DNA of 64,000 nucleotides from JAGRCP01 sp942490705 (GCA_942490705.1 CALNXY010000004.1:124001-188000), one strand, 5' to 3'; positions 21,701 through 30,764 are shown, counted from the first letter of the stretch. Notes: generated from the sequence alone by a model not told the origin. Numbers and translations: made by a program.

Positions 21701-22060
21701 TCGGCCTATCGCTTCGATAGCGCTGATGTGGACGGTGATGGTGTTGCCGATGCGGTGAACTTCAATGCACCCGCTGGGATGGCAAAGATTGTGGTGCATG
21801 ATGAGGTCGCACACCGGATTCAGGTAGCGATCTTTGGCGTTAGTCTTCCCTTCCCCGTGTTGAGCAATGGCCCCATGGCGACGATTGCCCTGGAGCCGGT
21901 CGGAAACGCAGCGGCAGCAACGCCGCTCGGCCTCTCTGATGTTTCATTGGGTGACGTCAACGGCCAAAGCGTCCCGGTCGTAGTCGATCCGGATGATGCA
22001 AGCGGCGGTCTCGACGAGGCCGACAATGCTGTGTTCATGCCCTTGATCAACAATCGCTAA
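18484..22060 (+). pseudogene. Frameshifted exported beta-helix / cadherin / cohesin-dockerin protein
   Basis: A TTAGGAGAAG site precedes an ATG at 18484. A signal-peptide-like hydrophobic stretch (VAVLLALLLILGG, then TSTASAAS) follows in a neighbouring frame. Next come fragments, each in a different frame. Parallel beta-helix sequence with TITNVTISG is at about 18900-19170. A 311-codon stretch at 19218-20153 includes FESNVDGWFGDGTNYG. Cadherin-like VTVDDINEAPDSIAL and VVVDVNDAPVANDD pieces follow, then a bacterial Ig/cadherin-like DVLANDTDDDGDV repeat. The last piece, 21299-22060, is intact: a dockerin-type GDCNMDGVIDAADF calcium motif, then a cohesin-like PVELRGAGEDIAAATFAL domain, ending in VFMPLINNR. 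At least seven frame changes make one functional product unlikely. Confidence 0.75.
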
Positions 22061-22071
22061 TCATGAGTTAG

Positions 22072-22103
22072 CGGATCGGGCCGGCGTAGTCCGGCCCGAT
22101 CCG
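22072..22103 (+). terminator. Hairpin after the dockerin-bearing fragment
   Basis: Perfect 13-bp stem, arms at 22072-22084 and 22091-22103, 6-base loop, starting 12 bases after the stop at 22060. Only a weak T-rich stretch follows. Its position suits a transcription terminator. Confidence 0.65.
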
Positions 22104-22630
22104 TGGGCGATCTATCCTTTTGGACTGGCGTTCGTCTGAAGAGATAGCGGTTGCGTCAGTATCGATGATCCCCTTGCGATCATTATCAATCTGGATGAAA
22201 TTGCGATGCATACTCGCATGCAGAATGGGCCGCCCCGAGCAATTCCACGAATTCCAGTGCTGGAGGGCGACTTCGATCTGTCCTGACGATTCTCATTGGC
22301 TGCGGCGCCCTTGTGGCACTGCTCCTGTTCCAGAGCAGGTGCCTGAGCGCTGAAACCCGCCGGACCCTTCTCTCGTTCCGCCCTAGCCGGTTCCGGGCGT
22401 CGTCGATCCCCCTCGCTTTCGCGCAATTCCGGTGTCACAAGCTTGCCTTCGCCATGGTTTGAAGACTTGTCTGGCGCGATTGACGAGGTCCTGAGGCGGC
22501 CGGACGGCTCGTTCGTTTCCACCTACCGCCTCAATTCAACGGCGCTGCAACCTACCACGCTCGGGAGGACGGTGGCGGGCAACTTCAGGTGTTGTCGCTG
22601 ACTTTCCTGCCTTTCAACGTTGCCCGACTG
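22104..22630. other. Island segment, no gene recognised
   Basis: Open frames here are short and carry no family motif that I recognise. It may be decayed coding sequence or spacer between the two exported-protein remnants. Confidence 0.4.
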
Positions 22631-23956
22631 GCTTGAGACCTCGACTGACTGATCGACCGGGTGAAGTCGATCCCGTTGCCTTCGGACGCCGCTGCAGCGG
22701 CAGCCCATCGGCCGCTCGTTCCTGGTCACGCGTGATGGCTCATCCTTGTTGTGGAGGGTGCCACCCGACCCGTGACGCCGATCCAAGCGCAACGCTGACC
22801 GTAATTCGCCCGCGCCAGGACGATACAGCCAACGAGCGAGTTCGTTCGGTCACGATCGAGTGCTGGCAAGATTCGGATCCGGACGGAGATCGCCTCACGG
22901 TATCGAGGTCACCCAGGAGCTTCGGTGACTCAATGTGGACGCCCGTCGCTTCTCCCTGCCAGGTCGCATGGCGAGGATCTCTTTACGTATACCATCGATG
23001 ATGGCCGCGGCGGATTAGCCATTGGCACGGTCCACGTAACCGTACGGGGCGTGAATTTGCCGCCTGTCGCTGTGGATGACCTTGTCGTGACCGACGAGGA
23101 TGTGCCTGTCTCCTTTGATCCACTTCTAATGATTATGACGTTGACGCGCCGGATGACCAGAATGCATCTTTGACGATCGCCGTCCTCGGACAACCGGCCC
23201 ATGGTCAAGTTGTTCTGAATGAAGATCAATCGCTTGTCTATACACCCGATCCGGACTTTGCCGGGACCGACAGTATGCTCTATGCCGTCCTGGACCAGGA
23301 AGGGGGCAGCGCGGTCGGCCAGGTCACCTTCGAGATTCGGCCGATCAACGATCCGCCCACAATCGAGCCACCAGCACAGACGGTCTTTATTCCTGGAGAA
23401 GACGTGTCTCTTCCCCTGGAATATGATGATGTGGATGATGACAGAGCTTCATTGGTCGTCAGGGTGCGGCGGTTGCCCCCCGGGCTGGCGTTTGATCAGG
23501 ACGCGGGGCGCATCGTTGGTCGCGTCGATGAAGATGCCGCCGGCGATTATGCAGGCATGATCCGCGTCTCCGATGCAGCATCAACGACAACACTTGACGT
23601 GACCTGGGTTGTGATGCCAGAGGCGCATAATGGCTTCAGTCTCTCCGCTGCGACCGAAGCTCGAGGCGTCATGCTGGAACTCAACGCGCCGCCTGGTTTC
23701 GATCTGGTCTGCTATCAGCTCTTTCGACAAAACGTTGATGAAGAAGCGCCAGCCTGGACCCCAGTGACGCCAGAGGTGACCTCGGAACCAGAAGGTAACG
23801 GGCCTATTCGCCTCTTGGACGCCAGCTTGCACAACCCGGACGGTACTTTATCGAATGGTGATCTTTGTCGACTGCGGATCGGAGACGATCGAGTTGCTCT
23901 CGAACCGTTGGTATGGCGCGGGGGCGATGTCATTATCCTCAGGGACAGAGATCAGG
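22631..23956 (+). pseudogene. Truncated and frameshifted cadherin/Ig-like repeat protein
   Basis: Fragments in at least three frames encode tandem cadherin- or Big-type repeats: DSDPDGDRLTV, FTYTIDDGRGGLAIGTVHVTV, then PPVAVDDLVVTDEDVPVSF. The longest intact part (23170 onward) continues with QPAHGQVVLNEDQSLVYTPD, a putative-Ig PPGLAFDQDAGRIVG repeat and a fibronectin-like end. No stop of its own is reached. At 23957 the sequence passes abruptly into the second copy of the livF end, so the gene is cut by the island border. The start was not found. Confidence 0.7.
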
Positions 23957-24040
23957 GGGGCAGATCGCATTTCAGGGCGCCGCCGCCGAGATCCAGGCCG
24001 ATGAAGAGACGGTCAAGAGCTATCTCGGCATGGGCATCGG
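23957..24040 (+). repeat. 84-bp direct repeat, right copy (livF 3' end)
   Basis: Identical to 18368-18451. It is followed by the ten bases CAAGGTTTGA, which give the natural LivF end GKV and stop at 24050. Confidence 0.97.
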
Positions 24041-24050
24041 CAAGGTTTGA
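23957..24050 (+). pseudogene. livF: livF 3' fragment with the native stop
   Basis: Last 30 codons or so of livF, separated from the body of the gene by the island. It has no start of its own. It shows what the uninterrupted livF end would be: after GMGIG the protein should end KV. The next gene on the minus strand stops 18 bases further on, so uninterrupted livF would have converged with it. Confidence 0.85.
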
Positions 24051-24068
24051 CAGCCCTCCTTTGCTCCT

Positions 24069-26006
24069 CTACGTCTGCCGCGGATCGGTTAGGATTTCAA
24101 CGATGGTCGGACCGTCGTGTGCCAAACCGGCCGCCAACGCCTCATGCATCTGATCCGGACGGTTGACGCGGATTCCTTTGCCGCCGCACAGCTCGGCGAA
24201 TTCAGCGAAGTTTGGATTGTGCAGCGAAGTCTGCCAGACTGGGAAATGTCCGCCACGCTGCTCCTTAGAGATCTTGCCGAATTCTTCGTTATTTAACAGG
24301 ATGTGGGTGATATTCATGCCGTACTTCACGGCAGTGGTGAAGTCGCCCATATATTGGCCAAAACCGCCGTCACCGGAAATCGAGATGCTCTTGCGTGTCT
24401 CGCCGACCGCTGCCCACGCGCCCATGGCGGCAGGGAACGCAAAGCCGATGCTGCCCAGATAGCCCGACATCAGAACGCGCTGCTGCTTGCATTCAAAGAA
24501 ACGCCCAAAGCTGTAGGTGTTGTTGCCGACGTCCACGCTGATGACGGCATCGACCGGAGCCAAGTCGCTCAGGTGTTTGAAGACCAGCGCCGGATGCATG
24601 CGGCCGCGTTCATCGAGCTGATCGCAATAGAGTGTCTTGCGCGTACGCCAATAGGCCCACCGCGCCCCAATCTCTTCACGGACGTGGGGCCGATCCATCT
24701 CGTTCACCCGCTCAATGAGCAGATCGAGCGTGGCGCCAATCTCGCCCCAGAGCGGTACGGTGACCGGGTGAAACTTGCCCAGCGTCATGCGGTCGATATC
24801 GACCTGGATGATCTTTTTCTTGGTTGAAATGCCGGTATGGTTGGAAAAGGATGCACCCAGCACGATTAACAGATCGCTGCGCCCCATCATGCTGCTGCCC
24901 ACAGGCGTGCCGCTGCGTCCCAGCACGCCGCATCCCAATGGGTGATCGTCGGCCACGATCCCCTTGCCTTTGAAGGTGGTGATAACGGCCGCGTCCAGTT
25001 TCTGCGCCAAGGCCAGAATTTCGTCCTGGTGGAAGCGCGCGCCATGCCCGACGATGATCGACGGGCGCTCAGCGCGATTGATCAAGTCGACAGCCTCCGC
25101 CAGTTCAGGCGCCGGCGGCACGATCTGGATCGTGGAGACACGCCCCTCTTGCGGCGTGGCGGACTGTGGCGTGCGTGCGGGCGCTGTCTGTACTTCATCG
25201 GGCAGAATTAGATGGCCCACGCCCTGTTCGACGATGGCGTGCTTGAGCGCCAACGCCATTAAGTCGCTGGCATTGGCGCTGCTCAAGACCGTCTGACCCC
25301 AAACTCGGACGGCATCAAACGCCGCATAGAGGTCAACCTCCTGGAACGCGCCCGGCCCCAGAACCTGAGTGTTCACCTGTCCCGTTAGCGCCAGCACCGG
25401 CGCCCGATCCATCTTGGCGTCCCACAATCCGGTGAGCAGGTTCGTGGCGCCCGGCCCCGCAATGGCAAAGCAGGCGGCGGGGCGGCCCGTCAGCTTGCCG
25501 TAGGCAGTGGCTGCAAAGGATGCCGCCCCCTCGTGACGCACGCCGAAGTAGCGCAGTTTGCCCGCTTCCTCGGCCCGGCGCATGGCGTCAGCAAAGCCCA
25601 AATTGCTGTGGCCAACGATGCCAAAGACCGTATTGACACCCCAATCTGTCATCACATCGACCAGCTGATCGGAGACAGTCGGCTCATGCTCCGGCTCGTC
25701 GACCTGAACGTAGATCCCATCGGCGCGCACCTCCAGTGGAAAAGGCGTGGCACAATCGCCATAGCCTGCAGGCGGATCACCCGTTTGGGGATCGTACTCA
25801 TACCCGTGCCATGGGCAAATGAGCCACTCGCCGTCCATCTGACCCTCGCCCAGCGGCCCGCCCTGGTGTGGACAACGATTGTCCAACGCTGTGTAGCCGT
25901 GTGCGTCCGTCCGTACCAGGCAAACCGCTGTATTGCCTGCCAAGACCGTGGTCACCTGCCCAATGGTTAGGGCGTCCGTCCCCGCGACACGATACCATGT
26001 GCCCAT
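24069..26006 (-). CDS. Rieske [2Fe-2S] - thiamine diphosphate enzyme fusion
   Basis: 645-aa single chain. Residues 1-105 are a Rieske ferredoxin-like domain with Cys45/His47 (CPHQGG) and Cys64/His67 (CPWHGYEYD). Residues about 110-640 are a complete thiamine-diphosphate enzyme of the acetolactate synthase/pyruvate oxidase superfamily. The catalytic Glu is Glu159 (VRHEGAASFAA). The middle FAD/nucleotide-type domain follows. The ThDP motif runs from GDG at 545 to NN at 573. The closest ThDP subgroup cannot be told by eye; a 2-oxoacid decarboxylase/oxidase or carboligase is likely. The Rieske centre could pass electrons from the reaction. The gene converges with the liv operon. I see no frameshift at the joint, so the fusion looks real. 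Confidence 0.88.
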   Translation of the reverse strand: MGTWYRVAGTDALTIGQVTTVLAGNTAVCLVRTDAHGYTALDNRCPHQGGPLGEGQMDGEWLICPWHGYEYDPQTGDPPAGYGDCATPFPLEVRADGIYVQVDEPEHEPTVSDQLVDVMTDWGVNTVFGIVGHSNLGFADAMRRAEEAGKLRYFGVRHEGAASFAATAYGKLTGRPAACFAIAGPGATNLLTGLWDAKMDRAPVLALTGQVNTQVLGPGAFQEVDLYAAFDAVRVWGQTVLSSANASDLMALALKHAIVEQGVGHLILPDEVQTAPARTPQSATPQEGRVSTIQIVPPAPELAEAVDLINRAERPSIIVGHGARFHQDEILALAQKLDAAVITTFKGKGIVADDHPLGCGVLGRSGTPVGSSMMGRSDLLIVLGASFSNHTGISTKKKIIQVDIDRMTLGKFHPVTVPLWGEIGATLDLLIERVNEMDRPHVREEIGARWAYWRTRKTLYCDQLDERGRMHPALVFKHLSDLAPVDAVISVDVGNNTYSFGRFFECKQQRVLMSGYLGSIGFAFPAAMGAWAAVGETRKSISISGDGGFGQYMGDFTTAVKYGMNITHILLNNEEFGKISKEQRGGHFPVWQTSLHNPNFAEFAELCGGKGIRVNRPDQMHEALAAGLAHDGPTIVEILTDPRQT

Positions 26007-26267
26007 GCTCTCTCCTCGCTTCGTGGTTGCTCGACGCCTGGCGCGCCGGCGTGGATGGGTAGTTTTCTGCTCCTTGTGGATACCCGCGCTTGGGGTCAGT
26101 GTACGCTCTCACTCTGTGCGCCACCGTATGCGGCGGTACAGAGGGTTCTCTGCCTGTCGAACCAGGCGATCGCGCCGCAATGAATCTGCGTGCATCCATG
26201 GTAAGCTGTTGGACCGAGGCCGGTTCTCAGAAGAATGCAAGCTGACTTGAGAAAGGGAGCAACCAAC

Positions 26268-26888
26268 ATGAGCGAGTTTATGGCGTATGATCCGTGGCGC
26301 GGGGTCACGACCCGAAACGGAATCCAGGGTGATCTTGTGATCTCAGCCCTGCAGAAGTCGATCCGCCGCGGCCTGACGGAAGAGGCGGTGACGTTTGCTT
26401 ACGAGATGTATATCACCAGTCCCCAATTTGAGGAGAAGCTCTGGCGCCGCCTCCAGGCGATCTCAGTAGAGGATGTCGGCTTTGGCGACCTCAACGCGCC
26501 GGTCCTCATCAACGCCCTCAACCAGATGCGGCAGAACTTTCCTTATGCTGATGGTGATCGCCCGATCTTTTTTATCCATGCAATCCGTTACCTGGCGGCA
26601 GCCAAGAAGGATCGGACCAGCGACAATCTGAAGAACGTTATCATCACCGAGTTTGAGTATGGCAGACAGCCGGTCGTTCCCGACTTCGCTCTGGATATGC
26701 ACACGGAGAAGGGCCGGGAACTGGGACGAGATTTTAGACATTTTCTCGCGGAGGGGAGCAAGGTCGAGAACGAACTGTCGGTCGACGAAAACTACAAAGC
26801 AAGACTGCTTGCGCTGCTTGACAAGATCGACGCCGAGGCGCCGGCGCGTGCCGACAACGCTTTTGGTTACGCCGGCTGGCAGGCTTAG
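26268..26888 (+). CDS. Free-standing RarA/MgsA C-terminal domain protein
   Basis: 206-aa protein resembling the C-terminal tetramerisation region of the RarA/MgsA AAA+ ATPase. The pattern ISALQKSIRRGLTEEAVTFA, followed by LWRRLQAISVEDVGFGD, is the family's hallmark. The AAA+ ATPase half (Walker A and B) is absent and nothing upstream encodes it, so this is a domain-only protein, not a truncated rarA. I chose ATG 26268 for its AAAGGGAG site; a longer reading begins at 26235. A small membrane protein follows 8 bases after the stop and is probably co-transcribed. It may bind replication or repair factors, or be an adaptor with an unrelated role. Confidence 0.78.
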   Translation: MSEFMAYDPWRGVTTRNGIQGDLVISALQKSIRRGLTEEAVTFAYEMYITSPQFEEKLWRRLQAISVEDVGFGDLNAPVLINALNQMRQNFPYADGDRPIFFIHAIRYLAAAKKDRTSDNLKNVIITEFEYGRQPVVPDFALDMHTEKGRELGRDFRHFLAEGSKVENELSVDENYKARLLALLDKIDAEAPARADNAFGYAGWQA

Positions 26889-26896
26889 GCAGAACC

Positions 26897-27307
26897 ATGA
26901 CCGTACGTAGGCTTGCCGCGATCAATGCGATTGTCTTCTTCATCGTTTGGCTATTGGTTCTCCTGGCCGGGGCCGACAAACCGCCGCCACGCGGCTTCCT
27001 GTGGATCGCGTTGACCATCGCCATTTGTGCCGTAGTCGTCTACTGGCGCGTCCCAACGTACGTGAGTTGGCACAAGACAAAGCGCCCGGGGCGATACGGG
27101 CGCGTAGCGCTGGACGGCATCGTCGCCGGTTTGTTGGTCGCCGTACCCTTTGCGCTGCAGGGCAGTGGCGAGCCGTCGGTGACCATGCGGCCGGTCGATT
27201 ACGCCCTCTGGTTCGCGGTTTTGGCGTTGATGGGCCTGCTCAATTCTGTCGCCCTCTATCTTATCAACGCGTTGGCCATGCGAAAGGGAATCAACAATCG
27301 ATGGTGA
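26897..27307 (+). CDS. Small four-helix membrane protein, unknown function
   Basis: 136-aa hydrophobic protein with about four predicted membrane segments: residues 7-25, 34-50, 72-90 and 102-125. A positively charged loop (HKTKRPGRYGR) lies between the second and third. I do not recognise the family. Its start lies 8 bases after the stop of the RarA-C-like gene, so the two are likely one operon and the proteins may work together. Confidence 0.7.
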   Translation: MTVRRLAAINAIVFFIVWLLVLLAGADKPPPRGFLWIALTIAICAVVVYWRVPTYVSWHKTKRPGRYGRVALDGIVAGLLVAVPFALQGSGEPSVTMRPVDYALWFAVLALMGLLNSVALYLINALAMRKGINNRW

Positions 27308-27650
27308 ACGCCGCTAAACATAATTCTCCACGAGAACATGACTTTCATAGAGGCGACCCCCTCTGCCTGCGACAGGCTCATGCGGCGGCTACCCGGTGGC
27401 GCAGGCTGAGCCTGCTTGGACTGAGCCTGTCGAAGTGTCGAAGCCGGTTCTACTACTACGGCTGGCAAGACTAATGATCTCGTCATACCTTCAGTTTAAC
27501 AGCACAAGCGTGGCCCGATCCCGGCGTAAGGCGCACCCTCTCCCTACGGCCTTACACTGTCGGCATGGGGGGTACTCGCGCAGTCTGCTATAATGGTTGC
27601 TACCGTCGGTAACTGAGGCGCGACGCACGTAGTCAGTAAAGGTGTCTGCA
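27308..27650. other. Intergenic region carrying a dispersed repeat
   Basis: About 340 bases. Most of it is one copy of the dispersed palindromic repeat described at 27331-27496; the rest is the leader of the MalT-like regulator gene. Confidence 0.6.
27331..27496. repeat. Dispersed repeat, copy 1 (TTCGACAGGCTCA family)
   Basis: Homologous along most of its length to 55795-56004. Shared blocks in order are GAACATGACTTTCA-like, GCGACC..CCTCTGCC, CGACAGGCTCA, GCGGCGGCTACC, CAGGCTGAGCCTGCTTGGA, TGAGCCTGTCGAAGTGTCGA and, near the end, TACCTTCAGT. It contains an inverted pair (CGACAGGCTCA and TGAGCCTGTCG) that can form a large stem. Confidence 0.8.
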
Positions 27651-30542
27651 ATGTCCGCCCCCCTACTTTCCACCAAGCTGCATATTCCTCGCCATCAGGG
27701 GTCATCTCGTCACGCCACATTGGTATCACGCCCGCGTCTGCTCAGGCTCCTTGATACGGGGTTGAAGCGCTCGCTCACCCTAATCGCGGCCCCGGCAGGT
27801 TTTGGAAAATCAACCCTGCTCACTGAATGGATCGACGCCGCAGAATCTATGCCCGCAAGAGCAGACGCGACAGAACCGATAACGTCAACGAACCAACCGA
27901 CCTTCTGTTGGTTTTCCTTGGAAGAGAGTGACAACGATCCGGTTCGCTTCTGGCTCTACTTCATGGCCGCTCTCGGCATGAAGAACCCAGGTTTTCATAC
28001 TGATGCGCCCGTTCTGCTCCAGTCTCCCGAACCACCGCAGTTGGAGACGGTCTTAACAATCCTGATCAACGATCTGAATGCCTGGTCGACGGCAGCCGCG
28101 CCGGCGATAATGCCTGAGATTGTTCTTGTCCTAGAGGACTATCATTTTATTGCGGCAGCCGAGATTCATCAGAGTCTTGCCTTTCTGCTGCACCATCTTC
28201 CGCCAAGCCTGCATCTTGTCATGACCACGCGCGCCGATCCGCCGCTGCCCTTGGCGCGTCTGCGCGCCCAAGGCCAAATCCTGGAGATTCGCGCCGACGA
28301 ACTGCGCTTCAGCGCCGATGAGACGGCCATCTTCCTCAATGGGCGCATGGGACTAGATTTGGCTCCGGCTGAAGTCCAATTGTTGGCGGAGCGCACGGAA
28401 GGCTGGATCGCTGGCCTGCAATTGGCAGCGCTCTCCATGCACGGCCTCGAAAACAAATCCGACTTCCTGCGCTTCTTCTCGGGTAGCCACCGTTATGTTC
28501 TCAACTACTTGATCGAAGAGGTATTTCACCTTCAGACCCCGGCTGTACAGGAATTTCTGCTGCGGACATGCATCCTTGCGCGCCTTTCTGCTCCGCTATG
28601 TGAGGCTGTAATCGGCTTGGAGACAGGCTCGGACTTGGGCACTGTCGCATCGCCTGCGCGCACCACCGGTCAAGCTATGCTCGAGCAACTCGAGCAGGCG
28701 AATCTCTTCCTGCTCCCACTGGATGATCTGGGGGAATGGTATCGCTACCACCAGCTCTTTGCCGAAGTGCTCCAATACCGGCTTCGCCGCAACCAGCCGG
28801 AGTTGTTGCCCATTCTGCATCGCCGCGCCGCGGCCTGGTTTGCGGAGCAGGGAGACATGTCCGATGCCATTCGCCACTCGCTGCTTGCCACGGATTATGC
28901 CGGCGCCGCCGCCTTGATCGATCAGCTCTGGCCGGCCCTCTGGAATCAAGGGGCCATTGCTACCCTGTTCAACTGGATGCAGGCTCTGCCGGTTGCCGCC
29001 GAGCCAGATGAGGCCTTGTGGGGACGACCCAACCTCTATGTTTCGTATGCTTGGGGGTTGGCGCTGACCGGGCAGATCGAGACGGCCGAAGCTTTGCTGG
29101 ATCAAGTCGAATCGATTCTGCACCGAGGAGATGCCGAAGCTGTGCAATCAGTGACTCACATGACCCTGTTGGGGCGCGTTGCGGCCTTGCGTGCGATGAT
29201 GGCTGTCCGGCATGGCAGTACAACCGATGCCGTGCCTAAGGCTAAGCGGTCCCTTGCCCTGATTCCCACTGATGCCGTGTCACGCGGTGATGCGTTTTAT
29301 ACGCTTGGCCTCGCCCAGCAACAGGAAGGCGTGTTGGCCGAAGCGTTGGACGCGTATGCTGCCGCGGCCAAGCTGGGTGAAGCTACGCAGGACAGCTTTC
29401 TAGCGATTGCCGCGCAGTATCATGTGGGGCGGGTTCTGACGGCGCAAGGTCACCTGCGCAGAGCGGCAGCCACCTATCAAGAGATATTGACCGCAGCCGC
29501 ACAGTCCAGAAAACAGCTGCCCGTCATCGGCTTGGCGCACATCGGCTATGGAGAGATCTTGTACCAGTGGAACGATCTCTCCGCGGCTGTTCGACAAGTC
29601 GACATGGGCCTGGGGCTAAACCCACGCCGCGATCTCACCTATACCGATGGACCACTCCATCGATTTAGTATCCTGGCGCGAATCCGCCAGGCGATGGGTG
29701 ACCGGGATGGTGCGCTTGCGGCCGTCGAAATGGCCAACGAGACAGCAAGACGCACCGGCATCGCGATCGATGCGGAACGGTCTGGCGCACTGGAGGCCCT
29801 TATCCAGCTACGCGTTGGCGAGGGCGCGGCAGCCGGTCGGTGGGCGGAAAGCTATGCGCAGACGCGAACGGAGGCCGAACGGCTAACATACCTCCGTGAA
29901 TTTGAGACGTCGGTCTATGTGCGGGTCTTGATTGCCCAGGGTCGCGGGGCAGATGCCTTGACGCTCTTGGCACAGTGGTTGCCCATGGTCGAGACTGCCC
30001 ACCGTCTGGGCAGTGCGCTTGAGCTATACCTGCTGCAGGTTCTGGCCTTCCGCCTGGATGGTCAACCAGATCCGGCCGTGCAGCTGCTGGCACGTTGCCT
30101 GTCATTGGCGCAACCTGAACGCTACATCCGGCTCTTCACAGATGAGGGTGAACCCATGCAACTGGCGATTGGAGACGTTATGTCGTCGCCCGGCATGCAT
30201 CCAACTGCAGAAGTGCAGGGTGGTATTGCCACGTATGCCGAGCGCCTTTTAGGCGCTTTTGCCGGTGCAGGAGCCCCACTTGATGAACTCAATGCCACAG
30301 GCTCACAGCCGCTAGCGCAGGTTACACGCTTTTCTCTGATTGATCCCCTAACGCCACGCGAAATCGAGGTCTTGCACCTGATCACGGCGGGCCTCTCCAA
30401 TGCAGCCATTGCAGAGGAGTTGACCATCTCCGTTGGCACCGTCAAGACACACCTCAAGCACATCTATCGCAAGCTTGATGTGCAGAGCCGTACCCAGGCC
30501 GTTGCCCAGGCCCGGATGCTCGGTTTGCTGCAAAACGAGTAA
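27651..30542 (+). CDS. MalT-like LuxR-family transcriptional regulator
   Basis: 963-aa STAND-type regulator, cytoplasmic. It begins with LLSTKLHIPRH, the standard MalT-family opening. Walker A APAGFGKST is at residues 47-55. The NACHT/AAA region carries VLVLEDYHFI (Walker B) and TTRADPPLPLARLR. A long TPR-like helical region spans about residues 370-860. The C-terminal LuxR helix-turn-helix (LTPREIEVLHLITAGLSNAA... SVGTVKTHLKHIYRKL) is complete at about residues 895-955. I prefer ATG 27651 over GTG 27642, since AAAGG lies 9 bases before it. Its inducer and targets are unknown; genes downstream on the same strand are candidates. Confidence 0.93.
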   Translation: MSAPLLSTKLHIPRHQGSSRHATLVSRPRLLRLLDTGLKRSLTLIAAPAGFGKSTLLTEWIDAAESMPARADATEPITSTNQPTFCWFSLEESDNDPVRFWLYFMAALGMKNPGFHTDAPVLLQSPEPPQLETVLTILINDLNAWSTAAAPAIMPEIVLVLEDYHFIAAAEIHQSLAFLLHHLPPSLHLVMTTRADPPLPLARLRAQGQILEIRADELRFSADETAIFLNGRMGLDLAPAEVQLLAERTEGWIAGLQLAALSMHGLENKSDFLRFFSGSHRYVLNYLIEEVFHLQTPAVQEFLLRTCILARLSAPLCEAVIGLETGSDLGTVASPARTTGQAMLEQLEQANLFLLPLDDLGEWYRYHQLFAEVLQYRLRRNQPELLPILHRRAAAWFAEQGDMSDAIRHSLLATDYAGAAALIDQLWPALWNQGAIATLFNWMQALPVAAEPDEALWGRPNLYVSYAWGLALTGQIETAEALLDQVESILHRGDAEAVQSVTHMTLLGRVAALRAMMAVRHGSTTDAVPKAKRSLALIPTDAVSRGDAFYTLGLAQQQEGVLAEALDAYAAAAKLGEATQDSFLAIAAQYHVGRVLTAQGHLRRAAATYQEILTAAAQSRKQLPVIGLAHIGYGEILYQWNDLSAAVRQVDMGLGLNPRRDLTYTDGPLHRFSILARIRQAMGDRDGALAAVEMANETARRTGIAIDAERSGALEALIQLRVGEGAAAGRWAESYAQTRTEAERLTYLREFETSVYVRVLIAQGRGADALTLLAQWLPMVETAHRLGSALELYLLQVLAFRLDGQPDPAVQLLARCLSLAQPERYIRLFTDEGEPMQLAIGDVMSSPGMHPTAEVQGGIATYAERLLGAFAGAGAPLDELNATGSQPLAQVTRFSLIDPLTPREIEVLHLITAGLSNAAIAEELTISVGTVKTHLKHIYRKLDVQSRTQAVAQARMLGLLQNE

Positions 30543-30596
30543 TCTGCCTCTTCCGAGATACCTCCTGCGCGACCCGTCGTGTGTTGCCCCCGCCGA

Positions 30597-30619
30597 AATC
30601 CCTCTTTGGGGGGACGACA
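30597..30619 (+). repeat. 23-bp direct repeat, left copy
   Basis: Differs by one base from 41142-41164. It lies 54 bases after the stop of the MalT-like regulator and is followed by a short GGGGAC/GTCCCC hairpin. Confidence 0.7.
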
Positions 30620-30764
30620 GTCCCCATCCATTCCCTGTATACTCGTCATACCACTACTTCCTACACCCTTACGATCATCTATGCAGGCAGGCAACGCACG
30701 ACTCTCTGGCTGCCTCGCAGAACCGATCAACCGCCGTGAATATCGAGTTGCAAAGGATGAGGCC

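Larger units (their letters stand above)
18452..23956. other. Island inserted at the livF 3' end
   Basis: A 5.5 kb segment flanked by the 84-bp direct repeats of livF. It contains only broken exported-protein genes and no recognisable transposase, integrase or terminal inverted repeat. The left edge begins with a ribosome site and start of an exported gene. The right edge cuts through another gene. It could be a recombination product or an assembly join across the 84-bp overlap. Confidence 0.75.

Noticed and set aside
18452..23956. Classical transposon or prophage in livF
   Set aside because: No transposase, integrase, phage gene or terminal inverted repeat is visible, and an 84-bp duplication is too long for a transposition target duplication.
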